From Desulfobacterales bacterium (GTDB lineage Bacteria > Desulfobacterota > Desulfobacteria > Desulfobacterales > UBA11574): DNA of 53,333 nt. The translations under genes and the position numbers were made by a program. Location of the stretch: positions 3,345,996-3,399,328 of the forward strand of contig CP070768.1 in NCBI GenBank assembly GCA_020345745.1. Direction: 5' to 3'. This document shows positions 7,877-16,839 of the stretch, in pieces (position 1 is the stretch's first letter; each line of letters starts with the position of its first letter). Below the pieces are notes generated by a model that was given only the letters and a program-made list of their open reading frames with translations, was not told the DNA's origin and searched no databases.

Positions 7877-7914
7877 AACCGGGGTTGGCGAAGGTAGCTT
7901 CTCCTACCCCGGTT
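7877..7914 (+). terminator. Terminator after the CGCGC-peptide gene
   Basis: A stem of AACCGGGGT against ACCCCGGTT with paired inner bases GG/CC, enclosing a loop that holds AAGGTAGCTT. The T-run after it is poor (TTGCCCTT), but the stem is very stable. Confidence 0.65.
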
Positions 7915-8069
7915 GCCCTTCAATCAAATCATCTGATAAATCAATCTTACTAGCGCCTTTTAAATAGCACCTTGCATCGATTAGAACCTGGGAAATGAAC
8001 TGATATCAAATATCTTTGCCCCGCGCCGACGCTGTAATAGAAAGCTGCTGATTTTCGATAAACTATCGA

Positions 8070-8396
8070 TCATTTTTCGCCGTTTCGAGACAACTTGCGC
8101 CTATAGGCGATAAGCAAGGAAATTAAGCTGGCTGCTAAAATGCCATTTAAGCATCGATTCATCCTTGCCTCTGTTCCCTTTACCATACGATTGACATCTT
8201 CGTATGCCACAATGACCTGATTGTGATGAATCAGCTCCCAGATGTAGAACGTTTTACCGCTGATAAGTTCACCCCTGTTTAACTTGTTCCTCTCGGCGAG
8301 GACCTGCACACGATCTTCCGGGCGGATACGCTCCATACCAGGCCAAACCTTTCCGTAATAGGACGAATAATGGAACTCGCTTAGAATAAGTAACAC
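8070..8396 (-). CDS. Hypothetical protein with a C-terminal membrane segment
   Basis: A 108-residue frame starting at GTG 8396 with weak ribosome-site evidence. Residues 30-75 look like ordinary soluble protein (RVQVLAERNKLNRGELISG), and residues 83-95 form a hydrophobic segment followed by a basic tail (YRRKLSR), suggesting a single C-terminal anchor. No family is recognised. The N-terminus looks unnatural, so this may be the tail of a once longer gene. Confidence 0.4.
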   Translation of the reverse strand: MLLILSEFHYSSYYGKVWPGMERIRPEDRVQVLAERNKLNRGELISGKTFYIWELIHHNQVIVAYEDVNRMVKGTEARMNRCLNGILAASLISLLIAYRRKLSRNGEK

Positions 8397-8689
8397 TGAT
8401 TCTTTGATGCCACCCGGCTTGTTTCTTAATACCTGAAATCAGAAAGTGATCTTTATGTCCTATAGTCGGATTAGACAGCAGCCTTATCTACTGTCTCTTT
8501 TTCGAATGGATCGAACGACAGCCATCAAGGCAAGAAGTGATCGTTCGCTCGACACTATCGCAATTGCTCAGCACGATCGTCAACAGAGAAAGGGGTACGA
8601 CAAAAAATGAGCGGAACACTGACAAAATTCCACCTCCTACCAGCTGCCAATAATTCAGGTTACAAATATCGCATGGTATCCGCAGCAAA
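8397..8689. other. Spacer, no supported gene
   Basis: A 74-codon minus-strand frame exists at 8488-8712 but it overlaps the end of the acetyltransferase gene and has no protein-like conserved features. No repeat or strong hairpin is evident. Confidence 0.3.
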
Positions 8690-9124
8690 TCATAACGGGT
8701 GATCCTTCTCAAGCCGCTTTCCCATACTTACAACGTCATCGATATTGAAACCTAGGCGTTTGTAGAACGCGATGACATCTACATTTGATGCCCTAACTTG
8801 CAGGTTGATCTTGGGGCAGCCAGCAATTCGCAGTAGCCTTTCAGCCTCCTTCATCATACAAGTGGCCAAACCGCGCCTCTGATAAGCAGGGGCAATCGCA
8901 AGATAGTTGATCCAGCCACGATGGCCGTCATAACCTGCCATGCATGTCCCGATGATGCTGCCATCTCCTTCCCCCACCAAGAACCACTCTGGATTCACCT
9001 TCAGTTTTCTTTGGATGTCCTGTTTTGGGTTGTTATGTGGCACGATTAGGTTGCATTCTAACCAGAGATTTATGACATCCCCTTCATCCTCTGGATCATA
9101 TTGTCGAATAATAAGATCATTCAT
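8690..9124 (-). CDS. ypeA: GNAT acetyltransferase of the YpeA type
   Basis: A 144-residue enzyme that I align by memory with E. coli YpeA: the segment NLWLECNLIVPHNNPKQDI, the loop CMAGYDGHRGW, the acetyl-CoA signature APAYQRRGLATCMM and the closing VSMGKRLEKD all correspond. Length is standard. The substrate is unknown. It is a single-gene unit on the minus strand, with a more balanced base composition than the surrounding AT-rich spacers. Confidence 0.85.
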   Translation of the reverse strand: MNDLIIRQYDPEDEGDVINLWLECNLIVPHNNPKQDIQRKLKVNPEWFLVGEGDGSIIGTCMAGYDGHRGWINYLAIAPAYQRRGLATCMMKEAERLLRIAGCPKINLQVRASNVDVIAFYKRLGFNIDDVVSMGKRLEKDHPL

Positions 9125-9238
9125 CTGTTATCACTCTAAGCTTACTATTTTATTAAGAATAATAGATTCTTAATATATATTTCCTAAAGCAGAACCTTAT
9201 CTGATTCCTAACAGTTACATATACCAGAAACAGCAAAA

Positions 9239-9387
9239 GGTAAGCCATCGCAAAAACGCAGATCACGACTTTCAACGAACTGCGAGCCGATGAAAAAGCG
9301 CAGCATAAACCGCAGGGTAAGCATGTTGGAACGGCACGCAACACTGCTGGTATTGGGCGTTAGATTGGTTTGTAAGATGGCTTGTAA
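9239..9387 (+). repeat. MITE-like element, diverged copy
   Basis: This 149-base stretch matches the element at 47002-47148: shared blocks include GCCGATGAAA, GCGCAGCATA, CGCAACAC and TTGGGCGTTAGAT. Its ends (GTAAGCCATC on the left, GATGGCTTGTAA on the right) are degenerate terminal inverted repeats. A 63-codon minus frame across it is a by-product. Confidence 0.75.
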
Positions 9388-9520
9388 TAGATCCTGATTA
9401 TCCCATGGAAAACTGAATGAATATAAAAAAGGCTGTATCAGGATCTGATAGGACAGATTTTCTTTGATAGGGAATGCGTTGTGTTGCCCTTTCCTTTGTC
9501 TTAATATCCGCTATGTCAAT

Positions 9521-9850
9521 TTAAGTGCCTCTTAAGGTCATAATTTGGCAATCTCTGTTGAAACGAATCGCCATGCCTTCTGGTGTCGAACGCACCATGT
9601 CTCCTTCAAATTCTATAAAACACCTCGCATCCATCGTCAGCTCACAAACACAGTTACCCGGGATGGTGAGACTTAGAAGAAACCGTGTGTCTTCTGGAAC
9701 AAGGGGCGGCTCCTTGGTATAGATGAATGCGCTTTCGGCAGATAGGTCTTTGGTTTCAACATCAAATAGCTTTTTTCCATCTGACATTATGGCTTCCATC
9801 GTTGCGGGTAGGGAAGCTGGATACCTTTTAAATTGACGTCGTTCGTTCAT
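9521..9850 (-). CDS. PilZ-domain protein
   Basis: A 109-residue single PilZ domain, expected to bind cyclic di-GMP and relay it to motility, secretion or matrix functions. The first binding motif is RQFKR (residues 5-9). The second motif, normally D/N-x-S-x-x-G, reads DLSAES, so the glycine is replaced by serine, which may weaken binding. A typical GMAIRF strand closes the barrel. It is preceded on the minus strand by a plausible ribosome site (AGGGAG). No operon partner. Confidence 0.8.
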   Translation of the reverse strand: MNERRQFKRYPASLPATMEAIMSDGKKLFDVETKDLSAESAFIYTKEPPLVPEDTRFLLSLTIPGNCVCELTMDARCFIEFEGDMVRSTPEGMAIRFNRDCQIMTLRGT

Positions 9851-10180
9851 TGTTAACTCCCTTGTTGAATATTTTGGGTTTGGTTATTGCTAATATTTCT
9901 TTAAAATGTCTCTTCGCTTAAATTGAAATAAGATTGATCCGTTATTTAATGCCTTTTTTGATTCAATAATAGGCACCTGTCATGCCAAAATGGAGATTAA
10001 TAAGTTAATTAGTGCTGCTAAAAAGTTAGATTCTTACACCTCAAATTCAAATATTAGTGAGCATATGAAAAGTGACATGGTTTTGACCGAGCCCGTCATG
10101 ATTACTTTCCATAGATTAAATATAAAGCAGGCATTAAATCCGTATGGTTGTTATTATTCTTAAGTTTATAATATAATTTT
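9851..10180. other. AT-rich spacer
   Basis: No supported gene, terminator or repeat can be seen between the PilZ gene start and the long direct repeat that begins at 10181. Confidence 0.35.
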
Positions 10181-10542
10181 GTCAAGCAAAATTATATATA
10201 ATTAATATATAATTTTATTGAATTAGGATATATTGCAGTTTATTAGATTAAATTACTACATTTTGTACGCCAAAACAGCAAAAAAGGGTGTAAAAATCGA
10301 ACGATTCTATGACTCTGCTTATTTAGGTACCGCTAAAAAGTAAATCCATGAGAATGAATAATTTACGCCAATTCCATGAATTTTGGGTACAGCTCTCTGG
10401 TGAACCCAACCTGGATTTAGTTGGTGTGGACTTTGATTGAAAAACTAGGAAAGCAAAAAAGGGTAAAAACTGTCAAAAGGAGTTACCCTATTGAAAAAAT
10501 ATGATCTCAAATATTTTAAATCCTTAATATTTTTGAGATCAT
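10181..10542 (+). repeat. Long direct repeat, copy 1
   Basis: About 362 bases that recur at 11089-11455, 908 bases away. The left 77 bases are nearly identical and include the 29-base AT palindrome at 10188-10216. The middle is diverged (shared CTATTTAAGTACC-like and GGTACA motifs). The right end is composite repeat copy A. Confidence 0.75.
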
Positions 10543-10543
10543 A
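10452..10543 (+). repeat. Composite hairpin repeat, copy A
   Basis: A terminator-like hairpin (GGGTAA / TTACCC) is followed by a long palindrome (10501-10542) with arms ATGATCTCAAA and TTTGAGATCAT, the counterpart of the GATATCACAAATATT segment in other copies. No gene lies directly upstream on this strand. Confidence 0.7.
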
Positions 10544-10735
10544 GAAAGCACAGGTCATGGATTTAAGATTTCAGGCTTAAACAGCAAGTATTGTATGATA
10601 GGCTAAATGCAAGCTATAAAGCTTAGACGGCAAGTTACAGCTTGATGCAGAGGTTCGCAGAATAAAAGTTTTACATCATGGGAACCGAATCCAGCTAGAG
10701 TGCCGATTCTAAAAAAGCGTCATCCAGAACCTAAT

Positions 10736-10993
10736 TTACACAACATAGTGGCCGTTAGTGTGTTGTAGTATATGAGGATATTGTACCTTAGGGTTAACCT
10801 TGTAACAATCAACGCACTTAATGAAATACGTATTAGAGAAACACCCCAATAAAGCGCCGCCATTTATGCCAAATCCTCCAGACGTAGATGTTATATTGAT
10901 GATCACATCGCTCCCACAGTCCGAACATTTACTTTTTATTACTTTTGGCTTTTTAGGGTTTATTTTAAATATTGTTTTTAACATTTCTACCAT
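10736..10993 (-). CDS. Small zinc-ribbon-like hypothetical protein
   Basis: 85 residues with two Cys pairs, Cys-Ser-Asp-Cys (about 23-26) and Cys-Val-Asp-Cys (about 59-62), separated by a Gly-rich stretch. This spacing fits a zinc-ribbon fold but not a family I can name. ATG 10993 is supported by GGAGG nine bases upstream. It sits between the two long direct repeats (10181-10542 and 11089-11455), which may have moved or been duplicated with it. Confidence 0.6.
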   Translation of the reverse strand: MVEMLKTIFKINPKKPKVIKSKCSDCGSDVIINITSTSGGFGINGGALLGCFSNTYFIKCVDCYKVNPKVQYPHILQHTNGHYVV

Positions 10994-11088
10994 TAGTAGT
11001 TGCCTCCAACGATGTTTATTTATGCAATGACCTGAAAGAGAAAGGAGTCTATTATATTTATTATATCATGTATTTATTATTGGTTAGT

Positions 11089-11455
11089 GTCAAGCAAAAT
11101 TATATATAATTAATATATAATTTTATTGAATTAGAATATATTGTAGTTTATTAAATTAAATTACAATATATTGTGCGGTTGGAAATCAGGAAACTGAATA
11201 AAATCGAATTTTCTATTACAATGCCTATTTAAGTACCTCTAAACAGTAAAACTTGATGGTTTAAATAATGACCAACAACTTTCTATGGGTTTTAGGTACA
11301 ACCCTTAGGTACAAAGTTCTGATAAACTCTGATAAGATTTATTGGGGATAGGCTCTAAGAGGAAAGTCAGAAAAGCAATAAGGAAAAACCCCCAAAAAGG
11401 ATTTGCCCTTATTGAAAAACGATATCACAAATATTTTAGGCCGCTGATATTTACA
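11089..11455 (+). repeat. Long direct repeat, copy 2
   Basis: Second copy of the element at 10181-10542, with the same AT palindrome at 11096-11124 and the same order of shared motifs, ending in composite repeat copy B. Confidence 0.75.
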
Positions 11456-11516
11456 TTTTCATAGCAGTAATCGCCATAGTTACCGTTTTGTGATATTGTA
11501 TTATGGTATCACAAAA
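11374..11516 (+). repeat. Composite hairpin repeat, copy B
   Basis: The hairpin part has decayed on one side (AAAACCCCC...GGATTTGCCCTT). It is followed by the conserved GATATCACAAATATTTTAGG, then CTGATATTTACATTTTCATAGCAG, and ends with TTTTGTGATATTG, which pairs with the GATATCACAAA at the start of the segment. Confidence 0.75.
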
Positions 11517-11635
11517 AATAAGGCACTTGATACTTGGAGGTCATTGCAAATACCTAAGGTTTGGGATGATAGAAACTGAATACATCACCGACCGCGTGAT
11601 CGGCAGGCCCCGAACGAGGTAGATGATACAACAAC

Positions 11636-12406
11636 ATGGGATCGACACACTCAACAAGCTGGCGCTACGGAATCCTGGTGCTTTTGATGCTCGGATCACT
11701 CTTAACTGTGATGAGCCTCGAACCCACCCCCCAAAACCTAGCTTACCACGACTTCGCGGATCAGCGTACATTCCTGGGCGTTCCCAATGCCTTGGATATT
11801 ATCTCGAACCTGCCCTTCCTGTTGGTCGGCATTCTCGGCCTGAGGTACTGCATCCGTGCTGACCTTGGTGCAGGCCGCTTGGCATGGATAGTCCTCTTCG
11901 CTGGCGTCAGCCTGGTCAGTGTAGGATCAGCCTACTACCACTGGGCCCCTAGCAATGGGACACTAGTGTGGGACCGACTTCCCATGACCGTGGGATTCAT
12001 GGGTCTCCTCGCAGCGCTGTTAAGCGAATATGTCAACCACCGGCTACCACGCTGGGCACTGACACCTGCCGTGCTCGTCGGTGTAGCCAGCGTGCTCTAC
12101 TGGCACTGGACCGACGATCTGCGGCCTTACGCATGGGTTCAGTTCTTTCCCCTGCTGACCATTCCCGTCGTAATGGTGCTTTTCCGGCCCCGCTACACCC
12201 ACGCCTGGCTGCTGCTCGTCTCGTTAGGGTGGTACGTACTTGCCAAGGTCACGGAGTACTTCAACGTACCAATTTTCGAGCTTACCAAACAAGTGGTTAG
12301 CGGGCATTCCATGAAACACGTCCTAGCAGCTGCCGGCTGTTACAGCATTCTGCTGATGCTCCAAAAGCGGCGGCCCACAAGCGTCGCTGCAGCCAACGCT
12401 GGGTAA
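11636..12406 (+). CDS. Ceramidase-like (CREST family) integral membrane hydrolase
   Basis: 256 residues with about seven hydrophobic segments. Family hallmarks are the early Asn/Asp-rich stretch (GVPNALDIISNLPFLLVG), the Ser-x3-His-type segment GSAYYHWAPSN after the third helix, a conserved WDRLPMT, and the C-terminal SGHSMKHVLAA with two histidines. In alkaline ceramidases these His/Asp/Ser residues bind a catalytic zinc that cleaves the ceramide amide bond. The bacterial substrate is unknown and may be another lipid amide. Its GC content is clearly higher than the AT-rich DNA on both sides, suggesting recent acquisition. No close ribosome site is obvious, and the start could lie slightly downstream. 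Confidence 0.75.
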   Translation: MGSTHSTSWRYGILVLLMLGSLLTVMSLEPTPQNLAYHDFADQRTFLGVPNALDIISNLPFLLVGILGLRYCIRADLGAGRLAWIVLFAGVSLVSVGSAYYHWAPSNGTLVWDRLPMTVGFMGLLAALLSEYVNHRLPRWALTPAVLVGVASVLYWHWTDDLRPYAWVQFFPLLTIPVVMVLFRPRYTHAWLLLVSLGWYVLAKVTEYFNVPIFELTKQVVSGHSMKHVLAAAGCYSILLMLQKRRPTSVAAANAG

Positions 12407-12700
12407 CACAATTTGAAGTCCGTGGAAATTGGGGTTCTCAAAACATGCGATCTCTTACCATGATCACATGCTTAACCACCCAAATTTTCTGTACATAAAT
12501 CTTTTTTCTTACAAAATTGCAAAAAGGATAAATCTCTCTCAGATTCCCCATAAATAATCCTCACCAAATTTAAAGTCGGATTTGTTAATATGCTCACATT
12601 TATAAAATATCCATAGTGTCATTGATTCAATTGACCTATTTTCATTAATGAATTAAGATCGTATAAAAATTTCAATCCAATCTATTCATCAAATAATTAT
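12407..12700. other. AT-rich spacer with a partial repeat
   Basis: Bases 12507-12534 (TTCTTACAAAATTGCAAAAAGG and following) match the left part of composite repeat copy G at 20226 onward, but the hairpin is degenerate. Nothing else is recognisable. Confidence 0.45.
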
Positions 12701-13141
12701 ATGAAGAAAGCCCTGTCATTATCATTGACATTCCTATTTATTTTCATTTTTCAGATTTCTAATGCAAATGATTCACCCTGCCTTCAATTTTACAATGAAT
12801 TGTCTAAATTGCCTCATACAAGATTGATCTTAAATCCCAATGGATTTGTTTCATTATGGGATGGGAAATCGTTAAACGGATGTGAGGTTATATTTAAAAG
12901 CGATGAATCGATTGTGTCAGGTGGAATCGTTTATCTGAAATTTCAATCTTTCAATAATTGGCAGGGTTGGTCAATTAATGAAAATTTGATAGCAGATGGA
13001 CCTGGATCATCAACAGTTGGCATTGAAAATGATCAAAATAAATGTACTATTCATTGGTCACAACACGCATGGATCGATGAAAAATCAAATGAATATAGAC
13101 AAAGTAAACATATCAAATTGATTATCCAATGCACTTCTTAA
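12701..13141 (+). CDS. Exported hypothetical protein
   Basis: 146 residues with a clear signal peptide (MKKALSLSLTFLFIFIF, cleavage probably after NAN at residues 21-23). The mature part has four cysteines (near residues 27, 61, 118 and 144), suggesting disulfide bonds in the periplasm. It is beta-rich in appearance and very AT-rich. No family is recognised. Composite repeat copy C begins eight bases after the stop and would serve as its terminator. Confidence 0.55.
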   Translation: MKKALSLSLTFLFIFIFQISNANDSPCLQFYNELSKLPHTRLILNPNGFVSLWDGKSLNGCEVIFKSDESIVSGGIVYLKFQSFNNWQGWSINENLIADGPGSSTVGIENDQNKCTIHWSQHAWIDEKSNEYRQSKHIKLIIQCTS

Positions 13142-13148
13142 TAAAATC

Positions 13149-13245
13149 AAAAAGGCAAATCCTCTGAAAAGGACTTGCCCTTTTGAAAAAATAATATCAC
13201 AGAGATTTTAGGCCTCTAATATTTGCACTTTTATAGTAGTTATCG
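13149..13245 (+). repeat. Composite hairpin repeat, copy C
   Basis: Hairpin AAGGCAAATCC / GGACTTGCCCTT directly after the exported-protein stop, then AATATCACAGAGATTTTAGGCC, TAATATTTGCACTTTTATAGTAG and TTATCGG. Confidence 0.75.
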
Positions 13246-13339
13246 GTAGTTTCGCTGAACCTGTGTTTAGTTGGAGGTAACACAGGTTTCAGAATGACAA
13301 TAAACCAAGCGTTATATATAAAGCATCAAATCGATAGCA

Positions 13340-13389
13340 TCAGAGATTAGCGACAGCTATCAGCCGCCCGCTGGAGTGACTTGTTAGGT
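13340..13389 (-). repeat. Half attC-like site beside the truncated hemoglobin gene
   Basis: On the minus strand ACCTAAC fits the integron core-site consensus RYYYAAC, begins 11 bases after the hemoglobin stop codon, and is followed by AAGTCACTCCAGCGGGCGG, resembling the outer arm of attC sites. No matching second arm or GTTRRRY core is found within 120 bases, so at most half of a site remains. Confidence 0.35.
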
Positions 13390-13400
13390 GGATTCTATTG

Positions 13401-13787
13401 TCAGACGACAATGTCCTCTCGCGTGCTAGCCACAATCGCTTTAAGCTCTTCCTGCTCCCTCTGAGGCACCCTGAACTTGTCCAGTGTCTGCTGGAAATCA
13501 TCTAAAAAAGCTTCCCACTCAGCAGCAGAAATCAGCAGATGTCGGTGCGAATCAAGCATAGAACGACCGGTATACTTTTGTGGCCCACCTGTTGCCTCGC
13601 AGACCATTTCCGTTACGAGGTATTTGAACCCCGGCGGCGATATCCAATGATGAGCTTTGTCCACTCGCGGGTTTGAATTTAAGCGCGGGTCGACCATGAT
13701 CCGGTTGATGAAGTAATCCACGACGGTCGCGATGCTATATACACCCCCCAGCCGCGCATAAAGACTTGGTTGATTCTGGCTATTCAT
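13401..13787 (-). CDS. Truncated hemoglobin, group I type
   Basis: 128 residues of the 2-on-2 globin fold. Seen are the N-terminal SLYARLGG, the heme-contact region GFKYLVTEMVCEATGGPQKY, and the proximal histidine in TGRSMLDSHRHLLIS. Such globins bind oxygen or nitric oxide and are often used for NO detoxification or oxygen scavenging in anaerobes. ATG 13787 has AAGGAG upstream. The gene's base composition is higher in GC than its surroundings and an attC-like half-site follows its stop, so acquisition as a cassette is possible. Confidence 0.88.
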   Translation of the reverse strand: MNSQNQPSLYARLGGVYSIATVVDYFINRIMVDPRLNSNPRVDKAHHWISPPGFKYLVTEMVCEATGGPQKYTGRSMLDSHRHLLISAAEWEAFLDDFQQTLDKFRVPQREQEELKAIVASTREDIVV

Positions 13788-14184
13788 GACATGGCTCCTT
13801 GATTTTCTCCATTATTGTTTGTTTAAGATGCCATTGGTAGCGAGACAAACCAATTGTTGATCCCAAGCTATAATTAAGCAATTCATGTATTTTAAGATAG
13901 GTCTGTATTCAGAATACGATACAGGATTTGGCAAAAACCTTACTGATGATCAATGATGGAAAAGGTCAAGAGTAAGTAATATGCAATGTAAATTGAAAAG
14001 GAAAAATACGAAACCTATTGGAAAGAAGGTATATATAAAATCACCAAAGTCAATAAAATTGTATCACATTGTGTTAGAATTAATTAGATGACATATATCA
14101 TCAAAATGAAAAGGGCAAACCCTGTAAAAAAGATTCGCCCTTAATGATAGCGGTATCTCATATGTGTCAAAACCGTGATCCGTA
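13788..14184. other. AT-rich spacer with composite repeat copy D
   Basis: The only recognisable content is composite repeat copy D: hairpin AAGGGCAAACCC / GATTCGCCCTT at 14110-14142, followed by a degenerate tail to about 14170. It lies near the 3' end of the hybrid kinase gene and could act as a terminator from either side. Confidence 0.55.
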
Positions 14185-16839
14185 TTATTCTTTGTCCAAA
14201 ATCCCTCTTATCTTTTGTGACAGATCTATCATACTGAAAGGTTTCTGAATAAAACCATCGCAACCACGTTCCAATATTTCGGTTGCTTGGCCATTGATGC
14301 TGTAGCCGCTGGAAAGAAGCACTTTAATTTGAGGATTGATCTCTTTCAGTTTGTCGTATGTTTCTCCACCGCCTATTTCCGGCATAATCATATCCAAAAT
14401 AACCAGGCCTATTTCTTTTTGAGTCTTTTCGTAAATCTCAATCGCTTCTTTTCCACCTCTAGCGATCAGGACCTTGTATTCCATTTTTTCCAACATAGAC
14501 TTCCCAACATCAATCACCATATTTTCATCATCCACCAAAAGAACGGTCTCTTTACCCGTCAACACCTCTTCTGACAATCTCTGCTCATCCATGACCTCTT
14601 TTTCCAAAGCCGGTAGATAAATGTTGAATGTCGACCCTTCACCTTTCTCACTGAAAACGTTTATCATGCCATTATGGTTTTTGATGATTCCATATGCGGA
14701 AGCAAGACCTAAGCCTGTACCTCTGCCCATTTCTCTTGTGGTAAAGAACGGGTCGAATATCCTCTCCTGTATATCTTTATCCATTCCGATGCCGGTATCA
14801 GTAACCGATATTTTTACATATTTTCCTGGCTCTGTGGAATAGGGATTTACATAGTCCGCATCGAGCACAATATTCTCCGTTTCAACGTATAACTCCCCAC
14901 CACCAGGCATTGACTGCCAGGCATTAACAAAAAGATTTAATAGAACCTGTTCAATCTGACTCCGATCCACTTCAGCCGTCCAGATGTCTTTTTGGCTCTT
15001 TCTATGAATTTTAATCTCTTTCTTCGTGCGACCAAACATTTCAGAGCTTTTATTAAGCAGTTGGTTAAGGTCCGTCGGTTTGACCTCATATTTCCCACCT
15101 CTTGCAAAACCGAGAAGCTGCCTTGTAAGACTAGACGCACTTCCCACATAATCCTCTATACCTTTTAGATGTTCATAAAAGGGATGGTAAGAATCGGCAT
15201 CCATCAGCATCAAAGATATCCGCCCTTGGATACCCATGAGCAAGTTATTAAAGTCATGGGCAATCCCTCCGGCCAAGGTGCCAACGGATTCCATCTTTTG
15301 GGCTTGGAGAAGTTGTTCTTCCATCCTCAGCCTTTCGGTAACGTCTAAAGCTATTGCGACGAAAACGGGCGTTAATTCAAATGTCACAAACTGAAGATGC
15401 ACCTCGACATGATATAGAGATCCATCTTTCCGCTTATGAACTGTATTAAAAAGGATAACATTTCTTTCACCTGTTCGAAGTGGTTCAATGAAATTTAAAA
15501 ATGAATTTAGAGTGAACTCAGTCTTAATATCTAAAGGAGTCAACCTCTGGAGCTCTTCCATTGAGTATCCCAAGTTATTTCTGGCACCCTTGTTCACCTG
15601 TATGAATTTGAGAGTATCAGCGTTAAAAACATAGATTTCGTTCAAAGATCGCTCAAGTATGTGTCCAAAACGTGTCGCTTTCCCTTCGAAACGCTCACGT
15701 TCAGAGACTTCCTTTGCTAATTGTTGGTTGATTCGAGCTTCTTGAATAATTTTTCTTTCAATTTCTGCAGTATACTTCAATCTTTTAAACAGGTAGAAAG
15801 CCAATGTAGCAGTCAATAACAACGATCCAAATAGGATTATCCACGCATACCAGTGTTGGTGAGAACCGGGATAGGATGAAGTTGGCCTTAACAGAATTTT
15901 CCAATGACGCCCCGCGAATTCAAAGTTATTACTCCAGTGAAGATCTCTCTCAATGACCTTTTCCTCCATTGGTTGAGCAGCCATTTTTGACGTATGTGAT
16001 GGGCGAAAGTAAAGGAACCGTTTTTCTTCTTCACCGGATACATCGTAAAGGAATACCTCAATCCCTTCATCAGTGAAACTATCCAGTGCGGTTTCTACGA
16101 CATCGCCAATGCGGATGACTTCCACCACAACTCCTTTGCGGGATTTGTGACGCTCTTCCAAAGTTTTCAAGCTAACGCCTTGGTGATAAATGGGGTGGAG
16201 GATCAAGACGCCGAACTGGTTGCCGGTTTCCTGAACTAATTTGATCCTGCCAGTGACGACCGATTTTCCTGAATTGAAAGCATGTCTAATGGCTTGCAAT
16301 CGTGTTGGGTTTGAAGCAATGTCATAACCCAGGGCTGGTGCGTTCGTCTCCAGGGGATCTATATAATAAACCACAACATATTCTCGACGCTGTGCAGCCC
16401 TGGTAAGCTCCCCTTTTTCAGTCCTTTCCGTGAACTTGAAATTTTTTACCCCTTCCTTTCTAGCCAGTGACTCATAGACGGCACGCTCATTATCCATTAC
16501 AAGAGGATTCCATGAAAACGCCTGGATACCTGGGTAGCGAGACAGGGTACTCTTTGCAAAACTGGAAAACTCCTGACGGGTCACATGCTCGGAATTATTA
16601 AAAAAGTCTCCAAGGAACTCGAGCGCTTCCACATACTGCTGCAAACTGTTTTGCACCGCATTTGCGTAACCCTTTGAGAATGATTCGAATTCTATATGTT
16701 GATTCGTCCGTTCCCAATTATTGACAACGAAAAATAGAATAAAAGATATCACGATCCCTATGCCAGCTGTACAAATAACGGTAAGATAGCTTCGAAGGGG
16801 AATCGTTTTGTGCTTTGCTAAATTATTCTCGCTGTTCAT
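14185..16839 (-). CDS. CHASE-PAS hybrid sensor histidine kinase with receiver domain
   Basis: 884 residues. Order: membrane segment (about 18-40), periplasmic CHASE domain (about 60-300; [17 protein letters not shown]), second membrane segment (330-352), PAS domain (about 390-505), HisKA with phosphorylated His528 ([11 protein letters not shown]), HATPase with the N box (Asn635/Asn639), DTGIGM at 681 and GRGTGLGL at 706-711, then a receiver with acceptor Asp816 (LVILDMIMP). The His528 phosphate would pass to Asp816. CHASE domains sense small extracellular molecules; the ligand is unknown. No DNA-binding output is adjacent, so it may work through a separate phosphotransfer protein. All catalytic residues are present. 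Confidence 0.93.
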   Translation of the reverse strand: MNSENNLAKHKTIPLRSYLTVICTAGIGIVISFILFFVVNNWERTNQHIEFESFSKGYANAVQNSLQQYVEALEFLGDFFNNSEHVTRQEFSSFAKSTLSRYPGIQAFSWNPLVMDNERAVYESLARKEGVKNFKFTERTEKGELTRAAQRREYVVVYYIDPLETNAPALGYDIASNPTRLQAIRHAFNSGKSVVTGRIKLVQETGNQFGVLILHPIYHQGVSLKTLEERHKSRKGVVVEVIRIGDVVETALDSFTDEGIEVFLYDVSGEEEKRFLYFRPSHTSKMAAQPMEEKVIERDLHWSNNFEFAGRHWKILLRPTSSYPGSHQHWYAWIILFGSLLLTATLAFYLFKRLKYTAEIERKIIQEARINQQLAKEVSERERFEGKATRFGHILERSLNEIYVFNADTLKFIQVNKGARNNLGYSMEELQRLTPLDIKTEFTLNSFLNFIEPLRTGERNVILFNTVHKRKDGSLYHVEVHLQFVTFELTPVFVAIALDVTERLRMEEQLLQAQKMESVGTLAGGIAHDFNNLLMGIQGRISLMLMDADSYHPFYEHLKGIEDYVGSASSLTRQLLGFARGGKYEVKPTDLNQLLNKSSEMFGRTKKEIKIHRKSQKDIWTAEVDRSQIEQVLLNLFVNAWQSMPGGGELYVETENIVLDADYVNPYSTEPGKYVKISVTDTGIGMDKDIQERIFDPFFTTREMGRGTGLGLASAYGIIKNHNGMINVFSEKGEGSTFNIYLPALEKEVMDEQRLSEEVLTGKETVLLVDDENMVIDVGKSMLEKMEYKVLIARGGKEAIEIYEKTQKEIGLVILDMIMPEIGGGETYDKLKEINPQIKVLLSSGYSINGQATEILERGCDGFIQKPFSMIDLSQKIRGILDKE

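Noticed and set aside
9153..9344. 63-codon minus-strand frame
   Set aside because: It lies across the MITE-like element at 9239-9387 and is a by-product of that repeat.
9350..9370. GGGCGTTAGAT as an integron attC core site
   Set aside because: It occurs inside the MITE-like element together with its copy at 47115-47127, and there is no matching RYYYAAC site.
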